Below, piece by piece: positions 17,925 through 24,146 of a DNA stretch of 47,190 nt (position 1 is its first letter; each line of letters starts with the position of its first letter). The stretch spans positions 1 through 47,190 of IMG/VR virus record IMGVR_UViG_3300045911_000356; one strand, written 5' to 3'. The notes under the pieces were generated by a model. That model was not told the origin of the DNA. It was given only the letters and a program-made list of their open reading frames with translations, and searched no databases. Source of the DNA: a virus. Position numbers and translations under genes: made by a program.

Positions 17925-19019
17925 ATGAGATTATTTAAATTTTTTGAATTCAAAGAATCAGATTTAGAGCCTATAAAATCCTTTAGAGTAAAGGACAACC
18001 TAAATACTAAATTATGGTCTAATTTTGAACTAGATGAGTCTGTTAGAGAACAATTATTACAAATAGCTCAGGATTTCTATGAATCAACTGAAATAAGTGC
18101 TGATGTTTTGGATATTGTTCTTTGTGGTTCATTATGTAATTATAACTGGTCTGAAAAATATTCAGATTATGATTTGCATATTATTATTAAATATTCAGAT
18201 GTTGATGAGAACAAGGAATTAGTTACACAACTTTGTGACTATGCTAAGAAAATATGGAATGAGCAACATGATATAACCATAAAGGGATATGAGGTTGAGG
18301 TTGCTATACAAGACGAACAAGATTTAAAGGATTCTATTGCTTCTGGTAGAATGGGTGGAGTTTTCTCACTTATGAAAAATAAGTGGATAAAGAGACCCGA
18401 TAAGATAGAATTTGAACCCGATGAGGATTTAATTGCTGAAAAAGCTAAGACTATAATGCAGAAAATAGATGATATTGAAGAACAAGTTGATGAAGATAAG
18501 TATTCCGCCTTCAAAGAGAAGATAGATAAGGTTTGGAAGAAAGTTAAAGATTATAGAAAGAGTGGTTTAGAAAGTGAAGGAGGTGAATACTCAATTGGTA
18601 ATTTAGTTTTTAAGTTACTTAGAAGAAATGGGTATATCAATAAAGTAATGAAACTTAAAAGATATGCTTATGATAAACAGTTTGAATCTTCTGAACACGA
18701 CAATGATGTATTGAGACTATTATATCTTATAGATCAATTGGATAAAGAAATGTCAAAGAAATCCGATGAGAGTTGGTCAATGAGTATATCATATGAGTAT
18801 GATGAGTCAAAAGATTATATTGATATACACTATTCATCACATGGTTATTCTGAGGGATTCTCTGATGATTTAAGAGTTTTCTACAAGGAAAGACCAATTA
18901 GAGTTTTAAGAGATAATAGTGGTAGAACTGTTTTTGGTGACTATGATAATAGTAGAGAAGAGAAATTTAATTCATTTGATGAATTAATAGATAATATAAA
19001 AGATGAATTTGGATTATGA
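17925..19019 (+). CDS. nucleotidyltransferase-fold protein with capsid-targeting-like leader
   Basis: A 364-residue protein. I choose the ATG at 17925 over an in-frame start 26 codons upstream because the upstream part would encode an implausible Phe/Tyr/Ile-rich stretch across the promoter motif, and because the chosen start gives the leader MRLFKFFEFKE, which fits the shared N-terminal family (F-x-E at 9-11). The segment GSLCNYNWSEKYSDYDLHII near residues 65-84 has the GS...SDxD pattern of pol beta-type nucleotidyltransferases, with the Asp pair as likely metal ligands. The C-terminal third is charged and includes DELIDNIKDEFGL. It overlaps the next gene by ATGA. If the leader is a capsid-targeting sequence, this enzyme travels in the virion. 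Target unknown. Confidence 0.72.
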   Translation: MRLFKFFEFKESDLEPIKSFRVKDNLNTKLWSNFELDESVREQLLQIAQDFYESTEISADVLDIVLCGSLCNYNWSEKYSDYDLHIIIKYSDVDENKELVTQLCDYAKKIWNEQHDITIKGYEVEVAIQDEQDLKDSIASGRMGGVFSLMKNKWIKRPDKIEFEPDEDLIAEKAKTIMQKIDDIEEQVDEDKYSAFKEKIDKVWKKVKDYRKSGLESEGGEYSIGNLVFKLLRRNGYINKVMKLKRYAYDKQFESSEHDNDVLRLLYLIDQLDKEMSKKSDESWSMSISYEYDESKDYIDIHYSSHGYSEGFSDDLRVFYKERPIRVLRDNSGRTVFGDYDNSREEKFNSFDELIDNIKDEFGL

Positions 19020-19708
19020 TAAAAATATCAGAAATAGAGCAAGTATTTAAGGATATCTTTGAGGAAGAAGAAGGTGTTGTTAATTCAGTTGAGACTGTAT
19101 ATGAATCTCCCGAAGAGGGTGACTTTTTAAGATTGGTTATATCAATACATGGTTTATCAACAGAAGATACTTCTATTATACATACTAAGTTTATATTCAA
19201 GGTTGACACTAATAAAAGACATGTTTTAGAAGATACGTTTATATACCTTTATGATATAAACTGTGTTTATCACAGGATTGAGTTTAATAATGTTGTTGAT
19301 TTGAAGAAAAAGATTGAAGGTATAATAGAGTCTAAAAATTTTGGTGAGGATTTACAGATATTATCCGACTTTATCGAAGCTCCGGCTATGTTCTTAAACT
19401 ATTATATGAGAAGAGCTAAGATTACAGATTATTCTGTTTTTGATGTTAAGTATGATCCCAAGTTTAAAACAACTCCTTGTGATAAAACTACATTTGATTT
19501 TAAGATTAATATTAATAACAACTACCATATTAATTTATCTATCTATAAAATAGATAGAGATAAAGAGGAAGAAACAGATGTTTATAAGTATCAGTTTAAG
19601 TTTATGGATGAGATTGAGACTTATGATACTGATACGTTAAAGAACATGCACTATTTCATTGGAGACCGTATTGCTAGAATTCTTGATAAAAAGTTAAAGA
19701 ATAAATAA
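19016..19708 (+). CDS. hypothetical protein, 230 aa
   Basis: Unrecognised acidic, soluble alpha/beta protein. It is the middle gene of a three-gene operon: the start overlaps the nucleotidyltransferase stop (ATGA at 19016-19019) and its stop overlaps the next start (TAATG at 19706-19710). The coupling suggests it works with the nucleotidyltransferase, possibly as a partner or antitoxin-like factor, but no motif proves it. It lacks the shared leader. Confidence 0.62.
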   Translation: MIKISEIEQVFKDIFEEEEGVVNSVETVYESPEEGDFLRLVISIHGLSTEDTSIIHTKFIFKVDTNKRHVLEDTFIYLYDINCVYHRIEFNNVVDLKKKIEGIIESKNFGEDLQILSDFIEAPAMFLNYYMRRAKITDYSVFDVKYDPKFKTTPCDKTTFDFKININNNYHINLSIYKIDRDKEEETDVYKYQFKFMDEIETYDTDTLKNMHYFIGDRIARILDKKLKNK

Positions 19709-20367
19709 TGAAACATCTTAAAGAATTTTTTAATTATATTAAGGAATCCAAGAGTATAGATAAGGAAGAGGTTGAAACTATGTTATTACCTATAAAGGAT
19801 ATGGGGTTTCGAATTTCATATTCAGAAGGAGTTATTATATCCGTTAATGTTAGAGATAAGAACCATGGTAAGAAATATCTAAAAGTGCATATTGATTTAA
19901 GTTCATTGAATAGGTCGGATATAATTATAGATGGTTATAGAACAAAGGAAATAGATGATAATAGACTTTGGGAGATATTGGATGAAATAATGTCATTAAG
20001 GGGTAGATTAATGGGTGAACATATAGAGAATTGTATTATTGACTTTATTATAAGAGAAAATTATTTTGCAATATCGCTTATTTTAGTTGGTAATAAAGAG
20101 GAGGAAAAAAGTGATGAATTTTTACTTATTGAGTTGATGTCTATACTAAAATCTAAATTGAATAATATGAAAACTGATTTCTCTTATAACACACTTGTTA
20201 GTTTAAATAATGATAATGGCGAATATAGTATTGATATTAAATCCAATCCATATTGGTATACTGATAGAAAATTAAATAATTTATTTAGGGGTATTGATAT
20301 GTCTAGATTTAATGTGAATAAGTATATTGGTAGTAATGTCATAAATAGAATAACTATTAAAAAATAA
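19708..20367 (+). CDS. hypothetical protein with capsid-targeting-like leader, 219 aa
   Basis: Begins MKHLKEFFNYIKES, very like the T4 internal-protein leader (MK, aromatic residues, then I-x-E), so removal of the first 13 residues by the phage protease is predicted. The remaining roughly 205 residues have no recognised domain. It is the last gene of the operon; a host-type promoter for the tmRNA begins 11 nt after its stop. Confidence 0.65.
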   Translation: MKHLKEFFNYIKESKSIDKEEVETMLLPIKDMGFRISYSEGVIISVNVRDKNHGKKYLKVHIDLSSLNRSDIIIDGYRTKEIDDNRLWEILDEIMSLRGRLMGEHIENCIIDFIIRENYFAISLILVGNKEEEKSDEFLLIELMSILKSKLNNMKTDFSYNTLVSLNNDNGEYSIDIKSNPYWYTDRKLNNLFRGIDMSRFNVNKYIGSNVINRITIKK

Positions 20368-20377
20368 TTTGAACTTT

Positions 20378-20409
20378 TTTGATTTTTTAGAATATTATAT
20401 ATACATTTG
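20378..20409 (+). promoter_or_regulatory. Bacteroidetes-type promoter for the tmRNA
   Basis: TTTG at 20378-20381 and TACATTTG at 20402-20409 (exact TAnnTTTG) are separated by 20 nt, as in Bacteroidetes sigma-ABfr promoters. Transcription would begin around 20415-20420, just upstream of the mature tmRNA 5' end at 20432, leaving a short leader for RNase P to remove. Confidence 0.65.
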
Positions 20410-20431
20410 TAAAGTAATAATTACAAAACTT

Positions 20432-20814
20432 GGGGATGTAATAGAATTGATTCGCGGAGTAAGTGTAGTTATGCAGGCATCGGTTGGTTAAATATCCGAT
20501 TAATAAATTAGTTAACAAATTTGTAAACGGCAACGTTAATGAAGTAGGTACTCGTGAAGATTTAGTAGCGACTCTACAAAACAATTTGTTCTTGGTAGAA
20601 GAACTAGCAACTGCGTAATATCAGAGGCTATAAAAAAAATTCTCCAACTGTTTCACACAGTTAAAAAAAGGTGAGGCTTTTTGTTTTTACTTGTTAGAAG
20701 TCTTTTCGAAATCAAGTAAATATTTTGTAAGTTTAGAAAAATTTTACTAAGCCTGTGAACGAATAAAGACACTTAACTGAGGAAGACACGATGGGCAGTT
20801 CATCGTCATCTCCA
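20432..20814 (+). ncRNA. ssrA: transfer-messenger RNA (tmRNA)
   Basis: tmRNA rescues stalled ribosomes by acting as alanyl-tRNA and then as a short mRNA. The acceptor stem is GGGGATG (20432-20438) with CATCTCC (20807-20813), fully paired with a G.U at the third pair, the alanine identity element. Helix H2 pairs GTT-AT-GCAGGC (from 20468) with GCCTGT-G-AAC (from 20751), matching the known H2 layout. Pseudoknot PK1 is ATCGG/CCGAT plus GTTAA/TTAAC (20479-20518). A single open frame starts at GGC 20529 and stops at TAA 20616-20618. Further stems (AACTGT/ACAGTT, TTTACTTG/CAAGTAAA) fit downstream pseudoknots. The T-arm is odd: ACGAT/ATCGT with a 9-nt loop. CCA is not encoded. No smpB is seen in the window, so host SmpB is presumably used. 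Confidence 0.85.
20529..20618 (+). other. tmRNA tag reading frame, 29 codons plus stop
   Basis: The only frame open after PK1: the other two stop at 20524-20526 and 20537-20539. It begins GGC, with A at -4 as in other tmRNAs, and encodes GNVNEVG at the start and VEELATA at the end. Most bacterial tags have 8-15 codons and end in LAA, so both length and terminus are unusual; Mycoplasma tags are a known long class. Confidence 0.7.
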
Positions 20815-20821
20815 CAAGAAG

Positions 20822-20850
20822 AAACCCACAATTTTATTGTGGGTTTTTTT
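20822..20850 (+). terminator. Rho-independent terminator of the tmRNA
   Basis: An 11-bp perfect stem (AAACCCACAAT / ATTGTGGGTTT) with a TTT loop and a following T-run, 7 nt after the tmRNA discriminator base. Confidence 0.92.
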
Positions 20851-20856
20851 AATTTT

Positions 20857-20890
20857 TTTGTCTTTATTTAAAGAAGAAATATTATATTTG
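20857..20890 (+). promoter_or_regulatory. Bacteroidetes-type promoter for the NADAR/methylase operon
   Basis: TTTG at 20857-20860 and TATATTTG at 20883-20890 (exact TAnnTTTG), spacing 22 nt, upstream of the ATG at 20947. The -7 box is good, the spacing slightly long. Confidence 0.5.
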
Positions 20891-20946
20891 TAGTATTAAA
20901 AATAAACGAGATAGAGTGAGTATGTGAGTAAAAAAATAACTTTCAT

Positions 20947-21267
20947 ATGAAACACTTAAACAAGCACTGGTTGAGAGAGAAAGAATATATCTCTCTTAAA
21001 AAAGAACTAGATGAAATTTATTGTAAAATGAATTCAGCTAGATATATAAGATTGCCAAATACAAGAGTTTGTGAAATTAATAGAAAGTTAGACTATAAGT
21101 TCTATAACGAAAAACATGGTTGTTATCATACTGCTCCTAAATGGTATAGAAAAATGAAGAATCGAATACAAAGAGTTAAATCTAAACGTACTCTTTATAA
21201 GATTGTTAATATTTCTGATGATTACACATTTGAAGATAATTATAAAGATGCTCCTTGGTACTGGTAA
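20947..21267 (+). CDS. small basic protein with capsid-targeting-like leader, 106 aa
   Basis: Starts MKHLNKHWLREKEY, with L-R-E at residues 9-11, the same position as in the LRR and amidoligase leaders. The rest is basic (many Lys/Arg), with three Tyr-rich segments and Cys 26, 42 and 59, suggesting nucleic-acid binding, but no domain is recognised. It is the first gene of the host-promoter operon that continues with NADAR. If the leader works, this is a small DNA-associated internal head protein like T4 IP proteins, although a host-type promoter would be unusual for such a gene. Confidence 0.6.
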   Translation: MKHLNKHWLREKEYISLKKELDEIYCKMNSARYIRLPNTRVCEINRKLDYKFYNEKHGCYHTAPKWYRKMKNRIQRVKSKRTLYKIVNISDDYTFEDNYKDAPWYW

Positions 21268-21298
21268 AAACTTTAGTATTTATACAAATATAAAAGAT

Positions 21299-21769
21299 AT
21301 GATTAGTAAATTCGAAGGTCGATATAGATTTTTATCAAATTTTTATCCTGCTAAAATAGAACACCAAGGTATTGAATATCCTAGTGTTGAACACTACTAC
21401 GTTGCTATGAAGGTTAACGACCAGCAATTTATAAATGGTAAATACTACACACCAGGTGATTTTCGTGAAATGATTGCCTCTATTTCTGATCCTGGTCAGG
21501 TAAAAAGAATTGGTCGAATGGTTAAATTGAGAAAAGACTGGGAGATTCAACGATTAAAGGTTATGAATTGGGGAGTTTATCAGAAATTCAAAAATCATGA
21601 AGACCTTAGACAAATGCTATTAGATACTGGTGACCAAGAATTAGTTGAGGGTAATTGGTGGCATGATAATTTCTTCGGTTCTTGTATTTGTACTAAATGT
21701 GGAAACAAAGGTGAAAATCACTTAGGTAAGATATTAATGAAAGTTAGAAGTGAGTTACGATGTGGATGA
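21299..21769 (+). CDS. NADAR (YbiA-like) domain protein, 156 aa
   Basis: A complete NADAR-family protein. FLSNFYPAKIEHQGIEYPSV near residues 10-29, followed by EHYYVAMK, and the later GNWWHDNFFGSC and ENHLGKILMKVR segments are the conserved family blocks. NADAR enzymes hydrolyse ADP-ribose or related N-glycosides; some remove ADP-ribose from guanine in DNA (antitoxins of DarT-like systems), while YbiA acts on riboflavin-pathway intermediates. In a phage, countering an ADP-ribosylating defence or managing NAD is plausible but unproven. The start at 21299 gives the family length; an upstream in-frame ATG at 21203 would overlap the previous gene. The CICTKCG insertion (three Cys) could bind zinc. 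Confidence 0.85.
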   Translation: MISKFEGRYRFLSNFYPAKIEHQGIEYPSVEHYYVAMKVNDQQFINGKYYTPGDFREMIASISDPGQVKRIGRMVKLRKDWEIQRLKVMNWGVYQKFKNHEDLRQMLLDTGDQELVEGNWWHDNFFGSCICTKCGNKGENHLGKILMKVRSELRCG

Positions 21770-21770
21770 A

Positions 21771-21878
21771 ATGGTTGATTTATCTTATACAAAGATTCTA
21801 AAGTTTTTTGAGTATAAAAAAAAAGAAACTTTCAATAAAGTGTTCTCTATAACTAAAGAGAAAAAATATAGAAAATAA
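21771..21878 (+). CDS. possible small basic protein, 35 aa
   Basis: An ORF placed exactly between its neighbours: ATG 1 nt after the NADAR stop and TAA 2 nt before the methylase ATG. It encodes MVDLSYTKILKFFEYKKKE and a lysine-rich tail. The tight fit argues for a real, translationally coupled micro-protein; its size makes this uncertain. Confidence 0.45.
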   Translation: MVDLSYTKILKFFEYKKKETFNKVFSITKEKKYRK

Positions 21879-21880
21879 AT

Positions 21881-22852
21881 ATGTGCGCAATGATTTCCTA
21901 TTTTGGGGGAAAGAGTTCTCCTGTTTTTATGGAGTTTATTAATTCTAAAATTCCTAAGACTGGAATAAAAACATATATAGAACCTTTTAGTGGTAGTTTT
22001 GCTACTTATATGGATGATGATCAACTTGAATTTGATAAAGTTATCTACAATGATAAGAATCGACATCAGGTGAACTTGTATAAGTGTTGTTCTGAGCCCG
22101 AAAAATTTCTTCCATATTTAGAGAATTTAAAAAATACTCTTCTTAAAACAGAAGAAAAGGATCCACTAAAAAAATGGGACTTTTATAAGGGTATTTATAA
22201 AGAATATATCAAAAACGATTTCCTAGATAACAATGATTTTGAAATAGGTGATTTTGAAAAAGCTGCTATATACGCATTTTTAATCACATCAGCTCATAAT
22301 TCTGTTTACCCACGAGGAGCGGGTTTCAATGGATATAAGAAAGATAAAGATAAACTAAAGTTAGAAGTTCTTATTGATAAATTAAAGAAGAACAAATATA
22401 CTAAGAAATTACAATCTATCACTGAGTTCAATAATATTGATTTTGAAGAGTTAATTAGAAAATATGATTCAGAAGATACTTACCTATATTTAGATCCACC
22501 ATATGCAAGATTTAATGAAGAAAAGGGAGAGGATGATGCTAAGAGGCTATTCTGGTATGGTGCTGACTCTGATGGTGTATTCGGACCCGCTTCACATAGA
22601 AGATTATTGGAATTACTAAAGACTACAAAATGTAGATGGTCTTTATCATACTACTACTTCCCATTACTCGATGAGTTATTACCAAGAGACCAATATGTAT
22701 GGACTCAGAAAGAAGTTTTCAGAAGTTCAGCACATGGTGGTAATAATTCTAGCCTTAAAGGTGAACAAACTAAAGGGGTTGAGTTACTTATTATGAATTA
22801 TGATCCAAATACTGGATTAAGAACAAATATACAGTATGAGTCTAGAGTGTAA
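21881..22852 (+). CDS. dam: DNA adenine methylase (Dam-type, D12 class)
   Basis: A 323-residue class-D12 N6-adenine methyltransferase. The SAM-binding motif is PFSGSF (35-40) with an upstream YFGGKSSP (7-14), and the catalytic motif is YLDPPYARF (DPPY at 205-208). The AHNSVYPRGAGFNGY segment (about 138-152) is typical of the family between the two motifs. It transfers methyl to adenine, probably at a short palindrome, and would protect phage DNA from host restriction or mark packaged DNA. An alternative start is M4. It shares an operon with the NADAR gene and overlaps the next gene by 17 nt. Confidence 0.92.
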   Translation: MCAMISYFGGKSSPVFMEFINSKIPKTGIKTYIEPFSGSFATYMDDDQLEFDKVIYNDKNRHQVNLYKCCSEPEKFLPYLENLKNTLLKTEEKDPLKKWDFYKGIYKEYIKNDFLDNNDFEIGDFEKAAIYAFLITSAHNSVYPRGAGFNGYKKDKDKLKLEVLIDKLKKNKYTKKLQSITEFNNIDFEELIRKYDSEDTYLYLDPPYARFNEEKGEDDAKRLFWYGADSDGVFGPASHRRLLELLKTTKCRWSLSYYYFPLLDELLPRDQYVWTQKEVFRSSAHGGNNSSLKGEQTKGVELLIMNYDPNTGLRTNIQYESRV

Positions 22853-23597
22853 TTTGTTAGATAGTATAAATAATTTATCATTTAAATTATTAAATTTACC
22901 AGATTTTTTTAACATTCAGGTGTGTGATTATAGTTTACCTGAGAGATTAGAAGCATCTTTTAGTATAAAAACTATACCTCAAGTTTTTGATATTGATATT
23001 AAGTCTGAAATATTAAAACAAATATGTAATGACCTTACAACAAAAGTTGTTAATAATTCTCTACAAGAAATGTCAAATTCAAGTAATATAGTAGTTGATT
23101 TTATCGATAAAAGAGGACTGGGAGATATCACAATTATTCCATATTCTGATATAGAGGATTTTGTTTCTGAAATAGTGAATCAGTGTCGAGGTTATAAAAA
23201 TATTGTTTGTAGTGGGTCTGTTGCTATTGTAATACAGGATGATTCGAGATTACATTTTTCACCACAAAATGAAAATTTCATAAAGACACAATCATTTATT
23301 TATAAGGTTGGTGTTATATGTGGTATCAATGTGTGGATAGATCCATATATGAAATATAATGATTATAAGATAATGGCTTTTAATGATATTGATATTAAAC
23401 TTAGTGGATTATCAAGTAAAATTGTATCTGAATCAAATTTTGACCAAAAAATTATCATAGGTTTTACTAAACTTACGAGTATAGGTGATGTTAAGAAGTT
23501 ATATATTATAATTAATGAGTCATCTGAGGGGTGGATGATATTTGTTCAAAAAAATAGAGATTCAAAAATTAATAATATTTTGAATGAGGAAAAGTAG
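22836..23597 (+). CDS. capsid-protein-derived domain protein, 253 aa
   Basis: Most of this protein resembles the central-to-C-terminal part of the phage's own major capsid protein. The clearest block is INVWIDPYMKYNDYKI (about 164-179), against ISIYVDPYMKYNDNRI in gp23 (about 480-495). Upstream, EIVNQCRGYKNIVCSGSVAI aligns with the gp23 segment around IAHASNYI and YLITNGGLAAALQD, and PERLEASFSIKTI resembles the T4 gp23 motif ending RQLKAAYSIEL. The N-arm and the last 60 residues of gp23 have no counterpart. It could be a vertex or minor capsid protein (as gp24 derives from gp23), an assembly factor, or a repurposed domain. It overlaps dam by 17 nt and lies outside the head block. Confidence 0.6.
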   Translation: MSLECNLLDSINNLSFKLLNLPDFFNIQVCDYSLPERLEASFSIKTIPQVFDIDIKSEILKQICNDLTTKVVNNSLQEMSNSSNIVVDFIDKRGLGDITIIPYSDIEDFVSEIVNQCRGYKNIVCSGSVAIVIQDDSRLHFSPQNENFIKTQSFIYKVGVICGINVWIDPYMKYNDYKIMAFNDIDIKLSGLSSKIVSESNFDQKIIIGFTKLTSIGDVKKLYIIINESSEGWMIFVQKNRDSKINNILNEEK

Positions 23598-23642
23598 AAA
23601 CACGTTTTTAAAGATTTTTAACCAGAATGGATAGATATTCTT

Positions 23643-24146
23643 TTAGAAAGGTATGTCTTTCTCTTCTTTAGAACTATCTTCTTCATCATTAGCATCGTTT
23701 TCTTCTTCTCCATCATATACAAGTTCATCTTTATATGTGAAATTGAATGTTAATATAGGTCTACCATCTTTAGTTTCCCATAATTCGAATTCAGATTCAT
23801 ATTGTAATAGTATGTCATTTTTAAGCTTTTTAGCTAAATCAAATACACTCAGTATATTTTTCATTTTTTCTCTTTTGTTGAGAACTACATATATAGATAT
23901 ATTTAGACCCTCACTATCAACATCGGCTTCTATACCAACATTTTTGAATAATGATCTAATTAGATATAGTAGATGTTGCATATCCTCACTTTGTATATAC
24001 TCATCTTCCTTATCGGGATCATATCCAGCATGAATTGATTTTTTTGAATAGTTTGGTCTTCCATATAAGAAGCCATCTGAATTATCATACTCGATCTCTA
24101 CTGGATCGATTTCTTCGAATAATTTTTTATATTTTTTTAATTTCAT
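23643..24146 (-). CDS. capsid-targeting-like leader plus SSB-like acidic DIPF tail, 167 aa
   Basis: Two end signals flank an unrecognised body. The N-terminus MKLKKYKKLFEEI carries L-F-E at 9-11, as in the shared leader. The last 25 residues are strongly acidic and end KEEKDIPF, the form of the bacterial SSB C-terminal tip (acidic tail then DIPF) that docks RecO, RecQ, PriA, exonuclease I and the Pol III chi subunit. The body (20-140) is alpha/beta and not an obvious OB-fold. It may be an SSB-tip mimic delivered with the DNA to recruit or block host repair nucleases, or a phage SSB. It is the last gene of the minus-strand head operon and directly abuts the peptidase gene. Confidence 0.6.
   Translation of the reverse strand: MKLKKYKKLFEEIDPVEIEYDNSDGFLYGRPNYSKKSIHAGYDPDKEDEYIQSEDMQHLLYLIRSLFKNVGIEADVDSEGLNISIYVVLNKREKMKNILSVFDLAKKLKNDILLQYESEFELWETKDGRPILTFNFTYKDELVYDGEEENDANDEEDSSKEEKDIPF

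Noticed and set aside
20387-20584. Minus-strand ORF over the tmRNA
   Set aside because: The region is explained by tmRNA secondary structure and tag frame on the plus strand.
20432-20814. tRNA gene
   Set aside because: The acceptor halves are about 370 nt apart with pseudoknots and a tag frame between them; no anticodon arm is present.
23643-24146. Firm call as phage SSB (gp32-like)
   Set aside because: Only the tail resembles SSB; the body shows no zinc motif or clear OB-fold pattern.
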